A stretch of 64,000 nucleotides of DNA from assembly GCA_039818345.1 (NCBI GenBank), contig JBCBUC010000005.1:1-64000 (forward strand), read 5' to 3'. The notes under the pieces were generated by a model. The model saw nothing but the letters and a program-made list of their open reading frames with translations, was not told the DNA's origin and did not search any database. The position numbers were made by a program, and so were the translations under genes. Of this stretch, positions 50,622-61,305 are shown in pieces. Every line of letters begins with the position of its first letter. Position 1 is the first letter of the stretch. This DNA is from Parvularcula sp039818345. Lineage in GTDB: Bacteria; Pseudomonadota; Alphaproteobacteria; Caulobacterales; Parvularculaceae.

Positions 50622-53600
50622 GTGTTGTCGTTGGGGGATAAGTTCTTGGAAAAACAGTACACTAAGTCGGCGTCTATTGTTGCTGAACGACCCAAAGGCA
50701 CACGATTAAAGGCTCTCCTGTTGGCGGCATCGGTCGGCGCGATAGCGGTCGCAACACCCCTGCCGGTGTTGGCCCAGTCCCTTCCTTCTGGATGCAAAGA
50801 TGACGTTATCACTGGCACCCCCAATAACGCCGACAACGAGTTCGACGACGGGGAGACCATCACCTGCCTCGCCCCGCCAACGCCGATTTCGCCCATCACC
50901 ACCACGGCCAACGATCTCACGATTGTTGTCGGCGATACAAACACGCCCACCACCGTCAGCGGCGGGTCGGCTGGTATCCGAATGACGGCCAATAGCGGAG
51001 CGTCGGTTAGGGTGAACAATGCGGCTTCGTCAGTATCGGGTTCAACTTATGGTATCGCCATCAGCGCAGGAAATAGCCGGCTGGGCAACGACGATGTGAA
51101 CATCGATGTTGCAGGTACCGTCGTCGGCGGAACATACGGAGTCAGGACTGGAAACTTAAGTTACGGCGACACCACCATCAAGGTAGCCGACGTGACAGGC
51201 ACGAGTTCGGTAGGCGTCGGAGCGAGCCATTATTTCAATGCAGGCGATCTTAGCGTGACAACGACAGGCAATGTCGCCGGCGGAACCTTTGGTATGGCCG
51301 TTTTCCACTCCGGCAGTGGTAATACCTACGTCCGGTCGGGTGCGGCCCTTGGAACGCCTGATACGTCAACGACGATCACCGGTACCAGCCGAGACGGTGT
51401 TTACGCTTACAATACCGCAGGTAGTGGCAGCCTGACGCTTGCCACCTACTCCAACATTGTCTCCACTGGCGTGTACAACGCCGCCAATGGTAGCACTTTA
51501 GCACAGCGCACGGCTGATGGCATTGATGCAAATCATGCCGGTTCGGGTGCTTTGACGATTGGGACGGGCAATGTGTCCTCAACCTATGGTCTTGGCATTC
51601 GCGCTGACGTCAGCGCTGTGGGTACGAATCTTTCGATCACGTCTACCGGAACGGTATCTGGCGGTACAGGCGGTATCGGCGCCGTCAACAATGGGACGGG
51701 TACGGTCACAGTCAACGTTGTTGGCGTCTCGGCATCGGGCGACGATGAAGAGGCGATTTATGCCTTTGGTGCCAGCACCACGACAGGGATGAACATCACG
51801 GCGACGGGCACGGTCTCGGCAACGGGTGCGGAGACGGCGGCAGCGGGATCACCGCACGGTATCTTCGCCAATCACGATGGTTCGAACGCGCTGATGATCG
51901 ACACCGCCGCGGTGTCGTCAGCCAATGCCATAGGCATCTATGCCGATGTCAGCAGTGCGGGTACGAACCTTTCCATCACGTCCACAGGTACCGTGGCAGG
52001 CAGCGTGGCTGGGATCGTCGGCCGCAATTATGGTTCGGGTAACCTTACGTTGATGACCGCTGCTGTCACGGGTACGGGTTCACCGTCATATGGGATCATA
52101 GCCTATAACGGACCAACCGGGCAGAACGTCAGCATCACCTCGACCGGAACCGTGAGCGGCGCAAGTCAAGGACTTAACCTGACTCAAAGTGGTACCGGCA
52201 CCACAATGATCTCCTTGGCTGATGTGACGGCCAACACTGGCAATGGCGTTTTCGCCAACAACACCTCCACAGCTGCGGATCTGACGATTGCATCCACCGG
52301 CACCGTAACGGCCAATCGAATTGGTATATACGGTGATCACGATGGCAGTGGTGCACTGACGATTAACGCCAACAACGCCACAGGCACTATCGGCCAGGGT
52401 ATCCTCGCCGATGTCAGCACTGCGGGTACGAACCTTTCCGTCACGTCCACGGGCACAGTGTCTGGCGGCTCCAGCGGTATCGAGGCCCGAAATTATGGGA
52501 CGGGTACGGTCACGGTCAATGCTGCTGCTGTCTCGGCATCGGCTGATGATGAAGAGGCGATTTACGCCTTCGGAGCCAGCACCACGACGGGGATGAACAT
52601 CACGGCGACGGGCACGGTTTCCGCCACTGGGGCGGAGACGGCGGCTACAGGATCACCGGACGGCATCTTTGCCAACCATGACGGCTCGAACGCGCTGATG
52701 ATCAACACCGCGGCGGTGTCCTCGACCAACGGGGTGGGCATTCGCGCCAATAACAGCAGTGCGGGTACGAACCTTTCCATCACGTCCACCGGCACGGTGT
52801 CTGGCACCACAAACGGTATCGATGCTCGTAACTATGGGACGGGTACGGCCACATTGAACGTGGCCAGCGTAACCGCGAGCAGTGGCGCCGCAATCAATAG
52901 CTATAACAGTTCGACAGGGACAGATATGAGAGTGACCGCCACGGGCCTGGTGAGCGGCGGGTTCGGGTTGTCCGCAACACAAGTGGGAACTGGCTCCTTG
53001 GTGGTGAACACAGCTTCTGTGAACGCGACGTCGGGATCTGGGATTTTGGCAAACACTTTAGCCAACGCGACTGGTGGTCTGGACCTCGTGTCGACCGGAC
53101 CTGTGACTGCTGCGAATACGGGGGTTCTCGCAATTCATTCCGGTACTGGCGACGTCTCGGTGAACGTTGCGGATGTGACCGGAAACAATGGTATAGGTGT
53201 CGACGTGAATGGCGGTTCGAACTCCGGCGCGCTGTCGATCACGTCTGTGGGGACAGTCACCGGTACCGCTGTGGGTATCAGCGCCTACAGCACGGGTTCG
53301 GGAACTGTCACTGTTAATGCGGTCGACGTCTCTGCGTCTGGCGCCGATGGCGAGGGGATCTATGCCTTTGGTGCCAGCACCACGACGGGGATGAACATCA
53401 CGGCGACGGGCACGGTTTCCGCCACTGGGGCGGAGACGGCGGCTACAGGGTCACCGGACGGGATCTTCGCCGATCACGACGGTTCGAACGCCCTGACGAT
53501 CAACACCGCGGCGGTGTCCTCGACCAATGCTCGGGGCATTGATGCTAATGTTAGCAGTGCGGGTACGAACCTTTCGGTAACCTCGACAGGACTGGTAACG

Positions 53601-56600
53601 GGAACCTCGGGTTTATTCGTTTTCAACTACGGTTCAGGCTCAACCACTGTTAGCACCGGCGCTGTGACGGGAACGTCAGGCAGCGGCATTTATGGCCGGA
53701 CAGACGGACAAAACTTGAAAATCACATCGACCGGGTTGGTCCAAGGTACAACCGGCATCATCGCACGGAATTACGGCAGTGGTTACACAACCATTTCAAC
53801 GGCGGCAGTAACCGGCGGCATTGATGCCATATCAGCGTCGTCTACGACCAATTTGTCGATCACCTCGACGGGTGAAATGACTGGAAGCGAGGGGATTGAA
53901 GCTGATTTTTATGGTACAGGTACACTGAGCATTAACGTTGCAGGTGTCTCTGCTTCGGGAGCGGACGTTATCGGCATCCTTGCAGCATCCGGATCCAACA
54001 CGACGGGGTCGAACATCACGGTGAATGGCAATATTTCGTCAACCGGCGCGGAAACCACCATTGAGGATAACACTCCCGACGCTATTTATGGGGAACACAA
54101 TGGCTCAGGCTCACTACAGATCGATACGTATGGGACGGTTTCATCAACAAACGGGAACGGGATCGTCGCAACGGTTGCTTCGCCAGGACAAAACCTGTCG
54201 ATATCCGCCACCAACACCGTCACGGCGGGGCTGAGCGGAATCGATGCTCGGAACAATGGGACGGGGACGACCACGCTCAACGTCGCCGGTGTCTCTGCAT
54301 CAGGCCCTGACCGGCAGGCGATTTATGCCTATGGTGCCAGCACCACGACGGGGATGAACATCACGGCGACGGGCGCCGTCATGGCTACTGGGGCGGAGAC
54401 GGCGGCTACAGGGTCACCCCACGGCATCTATGCGAACCATGACGGTTCGAACGCGCTGACGATCAACACCGCCGCGGTGTCGTCAACCAATGCCATAGGC
54501 ATCTATGCTAATGTTAGCAGTGCGGGTACGGATCTTTTGATCACGTCCACAGGTACGGTGTCTGGCGGCTCGTCTGCACTTATCGCTCGCAACTATGGTT
54601 CTGGTAACCTCACGTTGAAAACCGCGGCAGTGACAGGCATAGGCTCGTCATCCTACGGAATTACAGCCTATAACGGGACCACCGCGCAGAACGTCAACCT
54701 CACCTCAACCGGAACGATCAGCAGCACGAACACCGCGCTCAGCGTGAACCAATTTGGTACTGGCACCACAATGCTCTCCGTGGTCGATGTGACGTCCACC
54801 AATGGCAGCGGCATTTTTGCTAACAACCGATCCACAGCCGCGGATCTGACCGTCGCGTCCACCGGCACAGTGTCGGGCAATACGATTGGCATCTATGGTG
54901 ATCACGACGGTAGTGGAGCACTGACGATCAACACCAATAACGTCACCAGTACCAACGCCCGAGGTATCCTCGCCACCAACACCTCAGCCGGAACCAATCT
55001 CGCGATCACGTCCACGGGCATGGTGACTGGCGGCACAGGCGGTATCGAAGCTCGCAACAATGGGACGGGTACGACCACGGTCAATGTTGCTGCTGTCTCG
55101 GCGTCGGGTGCTGATGAAGAGGCGATTTACGTCTTTGGGACTGGCACCACGACGGTGATGACCATCACATCGACGGGTACCGTCTCATCGACCGGTGCGG
55201 AGACAGGGGCAACGGGTTCACCGGACGGGATCTTCGCCAATCACGACGGCTCGAACGTCCTGACGATCAACACCGCGGCGGTGTCATCGACTAACGCGAC
55301 GGGCATCTTCGCCGATGTCAGCACTGCGGGTACGAACCTTTCCATCACGTCCACGGGAATGGTATCCGGCGGGACACGCGGGATCGAGGCCCGGAACAAT
55401 GGCACGGGCACGACCACGGTGAACGTGGCGGGTGCGACTGGGGGTAGCGGATACGGAGTATACGTCTACGGCGGACCAAATTCCGGTGCGATGTCGATAA
55501 CCTCCACCGGGAGCGTCTCTGGTACCGATGGCATGCGTCTTTCGAGTGCCGCTGCGGCGGATGTGACCGTGTCAGGCGCGGTGAACGGCACCAGCGGCTA
55601 TGGCATCAATTTCCTCTCCAGCCCGTCAACACGCGTGACCCTTAATAACGGTGCATCTGTGTCTGGATCATCGGGCGCGTTTTCGTTTGCGTCGATGTCG
55701 AATGACACCGTGATCCTGAACACTGGCGCTTCGATTAGTGGTGCTTTCTCGTTGTCCGACGGCAACGACACCTTCAATGATGCTGGAGGAACGTTTGCAA
55801 CGGCCGATGGCGGGGCAGGGGTCGACACGTGGCATCTTTCCGGCAGTGGGCGGACGGAAAATGCCGCTGCGGTCTCGAACTTCGAGAATTTGCAGGTCTC
55901 GATGACCGGTGGTCGATTGGTTGGTGATTTTGCGGGTTTCACAAGCGCAGCATTCATCGGCGGCTCCAACGAACTGGCCGGTAACTTGCTGACGAGCACC
56001 ACAACCATCAATGCTGGCGCTTCGGTTTCAACGGCTGATGGCGCGAGCTTTGGCGGTGATCTGATCAACAATGGCTCTCTCACGCTGATCGGTAAGGTCA
56101 GTGCAGGAAGTTTGACACAATCATCAACAGGTTCATTCACGGTCAACCCCAATGACAGTGTCGTGGACCTCTTAACGGTGTCCGGTCCCGTCACGCTCGG
56201 TGGTACACTGAACGCTACTTTTGATCTTCAACCCGGCACGGCGATCGGCACGACGGAAACCTTGACCGTCATTGATGGCAATGCAGGGGTTACCGGCAGC
56301 TTCGACACCACGAATATTGGTGCGAGTGGCCTTCTCATCTCGCGGGCCGTGGTGATTGATCAAGCCAATAGCGACGTCAATATCGAGCTCACGACGAATC
56401 CGATCACGACACTGACGACCCTTAACGAGGACCAATTCGCGGCGGGCGATACGCTTCTAGGGCTGTTGGCGAACCCCAACCTCAGCAACGCCATGGTTAA
56501 GTTCATCAATGATATCGGTGTACAAACCACTGAAGGAGCGATTGCCTCCGTTCTACATGAACTGAACCCTGAAGGTTTTGATGCTGGCCTGCGCTTCTCG

Positions 56601-57566
56601 ACGAGCGCACAGCAGAACCTCTTCACAACAATGATGGACGTTCACGAGCCATCTGGTGCAAACGGTGAGACCAAGTTCGCGAGCTTGAACGCGGTTTCGG
56701 TTTTGGGCGCGGCTGAAGGCGACCCGGCTTGGTGGACATCGGCAACCTTCCGCAGTCTTGAGCAAGACGGCTCCAGCGATGACTTCGGCTTTGACGGCAC
56801 TGAATTTGGTTTCAGCGCTGGCCTCTCTGGGATTAAATTTGGTCCCCTTAGCTTCGGCTTAGCCGGTGGTTACTCAAGCTTTGAAGCGGACACTCAAGAT
56901 CAGCTCTCTGATGATATTGACTCAGATTTGTACCAGTTTGCCATGAGCGCTCATTACCCAGTTGATACGAGCTTTGTTCAAGGTGAACTTGAGGGCGTTG
57001 TCGGATACGCCACCGCCAAGAACACGTTGGCGATGTCGGTTCTAAACCCAGGTGCCGCGGGCCCATCTCGGCAAACGGGCGACGCTGATATGCAGAGCCT
57101 CAGCGTTCTCACCCGTTTCACCCTCTCAGGCGTCGGCCAGGCCGAATGGCCGATCAAACCGCTTGTCGAGTTTGGCGCCACTACCCTTTCCCAAGATGAG
57201 GCGACGATCGGATCTGGTGAGGTCACCAGCCTGGTCGTTGACGATACCGATTTGACCTTCACCCAAATCGGTCTTGGCGCATCGTTTGGCTTCCCCTTGG
57301 GCCGTCACCTCTCCTGGGACGGATCGTTAGGTGCCACCCAGTTCTTTGGTGACACAGAGACGCTCTATAGATCACGTTTCTTTGATGCGCCCTCGACTTC
57401 AGCATCCTTCGTGACCGGGGGCGGAAGCCTGGAGCAGCAGTTCGATATCGAAGCGGGGATCACTTACGAATTCTGGGGCGGCGCTGAATTAACGGCCAAC
57501 GCAGTTGGGCAGTTCGGTGATCTCGAAAGTTACGGAGCTCGAGTATCCCTCTCCAGGCGGTTCTGA
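50622..57566 (+). CDS. Giant autotransporter (type Va) with tandem repeats
   Basis: 2314 aa from the GTG at 50622, preceded by GGGAGGGAGAGGG. An ATG-like frame to 50388 overlaps the DUF1501 gene. The long, basic, extended signal region ends at VLAQ (about residue 54). The passenger to about residue 1920 is a serine/threonine/glycine-rich beta-helix of repeated units (TSTGTVSGG, GTGTTTVNVA, NHDGSNALTINTAAVSS). The C-terminal 290 residues form the autotransporter beta-barrel, from WWTSATFRS to the final GARVSLSRRF with terminal Phe. It would display a large surface adhesin-like rod. DNA repeats are given separately. Confidence 0.9.
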   Translation: MLSLGDKFLEKQYTKSASIVAERPKGTRLKALLLAASVGAIAVATPLPVLAQSLPSGCKDDVITGTPNNADNEFDDGETITCLAPPTPISPITTTANDLTIVVGDTNTPTTVSGGSAGIRMTANSGASVRVNNAASSVSGSTYGIAISAGNSRLGNDDVNIDVAGTVVGGTYGVRTGNLSYGDTTIKVADVTGTSSVGVGASHYFNAGDLSVTTTGNVAGGTFGMAVFHSGSGNTYVRSGAALGTPDTSTTITGTSRDGVYAYNTAGSGSLTLATYSNIVSTGVYNAANGSTLAQRTADGIDANHAGSGALTIGTGNVSSTYGLGIRADVSAVGTNLSITSTGTVSGGTGGIGAVNNGTGTVTVNVVGVSASGDDEEAIYAFGASTTTGMNITATGTVSATGAETAAAGSPHGIFANHDGSNALMIDTAAVSSANAIGIYADVSSAGTNLSITSTGTVAGSVAGIVGRNYGSGNLTLMTAAVTGTGSPSYGIIAYNGPTGQNVSITSTGTVSGASQGLNLTQSGTGTTMISLADVTANTGNGVFANNTSTAADLTIASTGTVTANRIGIYGDHDGSGALTINANNATGTIGQGILADVSTAGTNLSVTSTGTVSGGSSGIEARNYGTGTVTVNAAAVSASADDEEAIYAFGASTTTGMNITATGTVSATGAETAATGSPDGIFANHDGSNALMINTAAVSSTNGVGIRANNSSAGTNLSITSTGTVSGTTNGIDARNYGTGTATLNVASVTASSGAAINSYNSSTGTDMRVTATGLVSGGFGLSATQVGTGSLVVNTASVNATSGSGILANTLANATGGLDLVSTGPVTAANTGVLAIHSGTGDVSVNVADVTGNNGIGVDVNGGSNSGALSITSVGTVTGTAVGISAYSTGSGTVTVNAVDVSASGADGEGIYAFGASTTTGMNITATGTVSATGAETAATGSPDGIFADHDGSNALTINTAAVSSTNARGIDANVSSAGTNLSVTSTGLVTGTSGLFVFNYGSGSTTVSTGAVTGTSGSGIYGRTDGQNLKITSTGLVQGTTGIIARNYGSGYTTISTAAVTGGIDAISASSTTNLSITSTGEMTGSEGIEADFYGTGTLSINVAGVSASGADVIGILAASGSNTTGSNITVNGNISSTGAETTIEDNTPDAIYGEHNGSGSLQIDTYGTVSSTNGNGIVATVASPGQNLSISATNTVTAGLSGIDARNNGTGTTTLNVAGVSASGPDRQAIYAYGASTTTGMNITATGAVMATGAETAATGSPHGIYANHDGSNALTINTAAVSSTNAIGIYANVSSAGTDLLITSTGTVSGGSSALIARNYGSGNLTLKTAAVTGIGSSSYGITAYNGTTAQNVNLTSTGTISSTNTALSVNQFGTGTTMLSVVDVTSTNGSGIFANNRSTAADLTVASTGTVSGNTIGIYGDHDGSGALTINTNNVTSTNARGILATNTSAGTNLAITSTGMVTGGTGGIEARNNGTGTTTVNVAAVSASGADEEAIYVFGTGTTTVMTITSTGTVSSTGAETGATGSPDGIFANHDGSNVLTINTAAVSSTNATGIFADVSTAGTNLSITSTGMVSGGTRGIEARNNGTGTTTVNVAGATGGSGYGVYVYGGPNSGAMSITSTGSVSGTDGMRLSSAAAADVTVSGAVNGTSGYGINFLSSPSTRVTLNNGASVSGSSGAFSFASMSNDTVILNTGASISGAFSLSDGNDTFNDAGGTFATADGGAGVDTWHLSGSGRTENAAAVSNFENLQVSMTGGRLVGDFAGFTSAAFIGGSNELAGNLLTSTTTINAGASVSTADGASFGGDLINNGSLTLIGKVSAGSLTQSSTGSFTVNPNDSVVDLLTVSGPVTLGGTLNATFDLQPGTAIGTTETLTVIDGNAGVTGSFDTTNIGASGLLISRAVVIDQANSDVNIELTTNPITTLTTLNEDQFAAGDTLLGLLANPNLSNAMVKFINDIGVQTTEGAIASVLHELNPEGFDAGLRFSTSAQQNLFTTMMDVHEPSGANGETKFASLNAVSVLGAAEGDPAWWTSATFRSLEQDGSSDDFGFDGTEFGFSAGLSGIKFGPLSFGLAGGYSSFEADTQDQLSDDIDSDLYQFAMSAHYPVDTSFVQGELEGVVGYATAKNTLAMSVLNPGAAGPSRQTGDADMQSLSVLTRFTLSGVGQAEWPIKPLVEFGATTLSQDEATIGSGEVTSLVVDDTDLTFTQIGLGASFGFPLGRHLSWDGSLGATQFFGDTETLYRSRFFDAPSTSASFVTGGGSLEQQFDIEAGITYEFWGGAELTANAVGQFGDLESYGARVSLSRRF
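51480..55440 (+). repeat. ~800-bp tandem repeats within the autotransporter
   Basis: A block around CACGACGGGGATGAACATCA recurs near 51779, 52584, 53382 and 54339, with diverged copies near 53998 and 55147. Spacing is about 800 bp for three of the steps, with shorter units between. Each copy encodes the sequence DEEAIYAFGASTTTGMNITA and then a NHDGSNAL segment. Near-identity at DNA level makes length change by recombination likely. Confidence 0.75.
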
Positions 57567-57666
57567 TCTTGCATCGACGAGGAGGCGGGCTTGGTGCGCT
57601 GGCATTGAGCTGTCCGCTGCGGCTGCGTAAAGGCCTAAGACCGTTGAAAGCCTGAAAAGAGCCGCA

Positions 57667-58731
57667 ATGACTGACCCCGTCAACACACAAGCTGCGCCGA
57701 CACTGACGAACACAGACATCACCTTTTCCGGTGGCCTCCAAGCGTTCTTGCATGCGAGCCAGTGCTCGCTCGCCTTCACCTCCTACCAGACGGGTTTCCT
57801 GTACCTTATTGGCCCTGGTACTGACGGAAAACTCGCGATGCACCAAGCGCAGTATCCTCACGCGATGGGGGTGGTCGGCGACCAACAGAGGATTTATTTG
57901 GGCGCCCAAACTCAGCTTATCCGCCTAGAGAATGGCTTAGTAAGTGGTCAGGTCGCAAACAATAAACATGATAAGGTCTTTGTACCGCGCAACCAACAGA
58001 CCATTGGCGCTATCGATATTCATGAATTGGGGATTCGGACAGACGGACGCGTTGTTTTCGTCAACACCAAATATTCCTGCCTGTGCGAGTTGAGCCTTAT
58101 TCATAGCTTTAAGCCTATTTGGAAGCCAAGTTTTATCTCGAAGATCGCGCCTGAAGACCGCTGTCATCTCAATGGCCTAGCGATGGTGGAGGGCGAACCT
58201 CGGTTTGTGTCAGCAGTCTGCAAATCTGATGTCGTTGATGGCTGGCGGGATCGACGTCACGATGGCGGTATCATTATTGATGTGCAAACGGATGAAATTA
58301 TTGCCGAGGGCCTTTCGATGCCGCACTCACCGCGCTTCCACCATGGCAGAATTTGGGTGGCGAACTCCGGGACCGGTGAAATAGGAACAATCAACACTGA
58401 TACCAAACAGTTTGAGCCTTTTGCGTTCTGCCCAGGGTTCATTCGCGGCATGGCGTTCTTAGGCGATCACGTGGTGGTGACCCTCTCAAAGCCGAGGTAC
58501 CAACGCTTTGACGGCTTAACGTTGGCGGACCGAATGGAGGAGAAGGACGCTGACCCTTGGTGCGGTGTGCAGATTATTTCTCTCGCTGACGGTTCAGTCA
58601 GCCAGTGGATCCGCTTTGACGGCGCGATTCAGGAACTTTTTGACGTCACCATCCTACCCGGCGTCCAAGACGCCATCACGATCGGCCTTGGATCGTTAGA
58701 AATCCAATCCTTCGTCACCTTCGAGACATAA
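57667..58731 (+). CDS. TIGR03032 family protein
   Basis: 354 aa. It has the family pattern TNTDITFSGGLQAFL, then SYQTGFLYLIGP, PRNQQTIGAIDIHELG, HLNGLAM and WRDRRHDGGIIID, and a six-bladed propeller-like repeat architecture. The family often lies beside large surface proteins or glycosylation/tetratricopeptide genes; here it follows the autotransporter by 100 bp. Exact function unknown. Confidence 0.8.
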   Translation: MTDPVNTQAAPTLTNTDITFSGGLQAFLHASQCSLAFTSYQTGFLYLIGPGTDGKLAMHQAQYPHAMGVVGDQQRIYLGAQTQLIRLENGLVSGQVANNKHDKVFVPRNQQTIGAIDIHELGIRTDGRVVFVNTKYSCLCELSLIHSFKPIWKPSFISKIAPEDRCHLNGLAMVEGEPRFVSAVCKSDVVDGWRDRRHDGGIIIDVQTDEIIAEGLSMPHSPRFHHGRIWVANSGTGEIGTINTDTKQFEPFAFCPGFIRGMAFLGDHVVVTLSKPRYQRFDGLTLADRMEEKDADPWCGVQIISLADGSVSQWIRFDGAIQELFDVTILPGVQDAITIGLGSLEIQSFVTFET

Positions 58732-59004
58732 CCTCTTGCAACAGAGCACCACGACTGTGCCAGGCTGATACAGAGGAGTTGGGCGGTGTCGAGACAGATC
58801 ATCGGTCGAGACACCTTCAAGATAGACAGCCGCACATCCGATCTCAGCAAGCCTCTGGCGACTTTCCGAATTCCAAAACTCTTGATACCCGGGTTGCTCA
58901 ACGAGTTCGTCAGAACAGGAATGATAGCCCTAGAGCGGCGTCTGGGCATACGGCGCGACCATCAGACCGTTCTGTCAACTGACGTATACCAGCCGTTTAT
59001 CCGA

Positions 59005-59532
59005 CTACCCGACGATCATTTGTTTGAGTTGCACGGCTTCGTGTTCGAGCTCGCGAAGCCGGAAGTTCACGACGTCGCCGATCGTGATGACGCCTTTGAT
59101 GGCTCCATTCTCCACCACGGGCATATGGCGAAATCTTCCTTCGGTCATGATCCGCAGAACCGTAATGAGTGAATCGTCAGGTGAGCAGACCTGGACCTTT
59201 CGCGTCATCAACGCGCTGACATTTTGCGCGAGCACCTTGCCAGGCGTCTCGGAAAGCTTTCGAACGATATCCCGTTCGGACAAAATCCCTTCAAGGTCAC
59301 CGTTCTCTGAAAGCACCAAGAGGGCGCCAATGCGTTTCTCGCGGAGAAGGTCGACGACCATTTGCAGGTTATCATCGGGCCGAACGGAAATGATGTTGTC
59401 GCCTTTGTAAGCGAGCAGTCGGCCGACATTCGCCGCTTCGGTCGAGACATTGCTCTCCTCGGACTGGCTTACGGTGTTGTGACCGGTATTTTCAGATTTC
59501 CGGGGGCCTTGGAAGCCTGTGACAAACCGCAT
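59005..59532 (-). CDS. CBS-domain protein
   Basis: 175 aa with AGGAGG 5-6 nt before the ATG. Two CBS motifs: IISVRPDDNLQMVVDLL to GILSERDIVRKL, and VQVCSPDDSLITVLRIM to GVITIGDVVNFRL. Tandem CBS domains bind adenosine nucleotides or NAD and regulate partners; this one has no other domain. Single gene, converging with the TIGR03032 gene. Confidence 0.9.
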   Translation of the reverse strand: MRFVTGFQGPRKSENTGHNTVSQSEESNVSTEAANVGRLLAYKGDNIISVRPDDNLQMVVDLLREKRIGALLVLSENGDLEGILSERDIVRKLSETPGKVLAQNVSALMTRKVQVCSPDDSLITVLRIMTEGRFRHMPVVENGAIKGVITIGDVVNFRLRELEHEAVQLKQMIVG

Positions 59533-59621
59533 CTGTTTCCTCCTGAAGAAATTCTATGTTGTCTGGGTATCAGCTTACCCAAACGCAGAGCTGGAGGAAG
59601 AGGGTGGGAGCATTCAGTCAA

Positions 59622-59801
59622 ATGTCTCTTACGCCGATGACGGCGACGGCTTTTTTTATCGTCGGCGTGCTTGCGGGGTACCAATACCGCAAGAACTGGA
59701 AGCTCGAAGGGCCCGCTTGGAAATCCTGGGTGTTTGGCAGTGTGGCAGGTCTTTGTCTGGCCACCGTGGCGTTTGTGCCGATGTCGATGGGCCTGGGTTA
59801 G
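59622..59801 (+). CDS. Small membrane protein
   Basis: 59 aa from MSLTPMTATAFF; two hydrophobic segments (TATAFFIVGVLAGYQY and SVAGLCLATVAFVPMSM) separated by KNWKLEGPAWKSW. An upstream ATG at 59556 gives 22 extra polar residues. No family recognised; it converges with nqrM. Confidence 0.5.
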   Translation: MSLTPMTATAFFIVGVLAGYQYRKNWKLEGPAWKSWVFGSVAGLCLATVAFVPMSMGLG

Positions 59802-59814
59802 GGCCGATTGGCCG

Positions 59815-60060
59815 CTAGGCTGCTGGTTTTGCGGCCGTCATTCTCTTGGTCATTTCCTGCGCGCGCGGGCAATCGAGCCTGTCTTTCAAGGGGTTGTTGG
59901 GATCGACCGGCTTTTTACAGACAACGCAATGATCCGCGCCAGCAACCGCATTGAGGCCGCCGCAGCTACCTTTGATGGTCTTGCCGCTGACGATGGCGCC
60001 GATCGCCATTCCCACCATGATCAACGCCAACAAGCCGAAAGCAAAAATGAAAGTCGCCAT
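59815..60060 (-). CDS. nqrM: Na+-NQR maturation protein NqrM
   Basis: 81 aa: one membrane helix (LLALIMVGMAIGAIVSG) and four cysteines (C33 in KGSCGGL, C45 and C48 in DHCVVCKKP, C64 in LDCPRA), the NqrM/DUF539 pattern. NqrM is needed to place the iron centre between NqrD and NqrE. It lies beside apbE, in the strand opposite the nqr genes. Confidence 0.9.
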   Translation of the reverse strand: MATFIFAFGLLALIMVGMAIGAIVSGKTIKGSCGGLNAVAGADHCVVCKKPVDPNNPLKDRLDCPRAQEMTKRMTAAKPAA

Positions 60061-60072
60061 CTTGTTCTCGCG

Positions 60073-61095
60073 TTACGGCTGCTGAGATAGCACAGAAAAG
60101 ATTGAGGTTTCAGCACCGACGAAACCTTCCTCCGAGCTCGACGCGCCGCGATCAATAAAAAAGGCGGCAAGGCCTTGCTCTTCGGCGATTTTGAGGCCCC
60201 GCTCGCGGCCAATCACCAACAGCGCTGTTGCCCAAGCGTCTGCAAGAGCAGCATTTTCTGCAAGGACGGTCACGGACGCGGTGGAGTGAAGCACAGGTCT
60301 GCCGGTTTCGGGATCGATGATATGCGAGTATCGAACGCCGTCGTGCTCGACATAGTTCCGGTAATCGCCCGATGTCGCCATTCCCCAACCGTTGATAGCG
60401 ATAATGCGTTCGACTTTTCTCACGCCAGCGGTGGGTTCTTCGATGCCGACGCGCCAGCCTTTCCCCGTCGGTCCGTCGCCCACCGCATAAAGATCGCCGC
60501 CCACCTCGACCATGAAATTGTCAAAGCCAAGCGTGCTCAGCTGTTGAGCAACGCGGTCAATTCCATGGCCTTTGGCGATCGCCGCGAGGTGGATGCTGGT
60601 ATCAGGCCGTCGTTTGGTGATCGTTTCCGCCACATCATCGCGGCTTAGTAGCTTAAGCTGTCCCACGTTCAGCAGTGCGTCAGCGATTGCTTCATCACTG
60701 GGAACGGACGCGCTTGGGCCGGGCGCGCCAAAGCCCCAAAGCTCGATCAGCGGCGCAAGGGTAATATCGAACTTGCCGCCACTCTGTACGTGTACGTCAT
60801 CCGCTGTTTTGAGAAGCTCGAGCATGTCCTTCGATGCTTTCACTGGTCGACCCGAACGATCTGCGTTGAAGAGCGAAACCTCTGAATCGTCTTCCCAATT
60901 GGAAAAGCGGGTGTTGAACTCAGCGAACACCTCGTCGATCAGCTGGCGCAGGGTCACTGGTTCGTCGATATCGCCGCCATCGACCACCACCACGCGATAG
61001 GTGGTGCCCATCGCCTGGCCTTCGACGGTCATCGTCTCGGTCGGGAACTGGCATGCGCTGACGACCAGCAAGACTAGTGCGGCAATCATCCTCAT
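60073..61095 (-). CDS. apbE: FAD:protein FMN transferase ApbE
   Basis: 340 aa from MRMIAALVLLVVSACQ, a lipoprotein signal (lipobox VSAC). ApbE features: GQAMGTTYRVVVV, the central HLAAIAKGHGIDRVAQQL and the Mg/FAD site YSHIIDPETGRPV. It attaches FMN through threonine phosphoester bonds to NqrB and NqrC in the periplasm. It diverges from nqrA and is encoded just after nqrM's direction, so it belongs functionally with the Nqr set. Confidence 0.92.
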   Translation of the reverse strand: MRMIAALVLLVVSACQFPTETMTVEGQAMGTTYRVVVVDGGDIDEPVTLRQLIDEVFAEFNTRFSNWEDDSEVSLFNADRSGRPVKASKDMLELLKTADDVHVQSGGKFDITLAPLIELWGFGAPGPSASVPSDEAIADALLNVGQLKLLSRDDVAETITKRRPDTSIHLAAIAKGHGIDRVAQQLSTLGFDNFMVEVGGDLYAVGDGPTGKGWRVGIEEPTAGVRKVERIIAINGWGMATSGDYRNYVEHDGVRYSHIIDPETGRPVLHSTASVTVLAENAALADAWATALLVIGRERGLKIAEEQGLAAFFIDRGASSSEEGFVGAETSIFSVLSQQP

Positions 61096-61305
61096 CAGCA
61101 CACCGCACTCCGTTCCCAAGGCGTTAGGTATATTGCGACCCTTTCGCAGTATCTTTGGTCCTGGTCGAGCCAGCGGACAAATGTTGGTTCAAAAAGTAGC
61201 AGACGTCCTTGAGGACAACGCCGCGATTTGGTCTATCACCTGTCGCCAGCAACAGGCATATCGCAGCGCAGCATATCGCGTGTCGGATTGAGGATAGCGA
61301 ACCCA

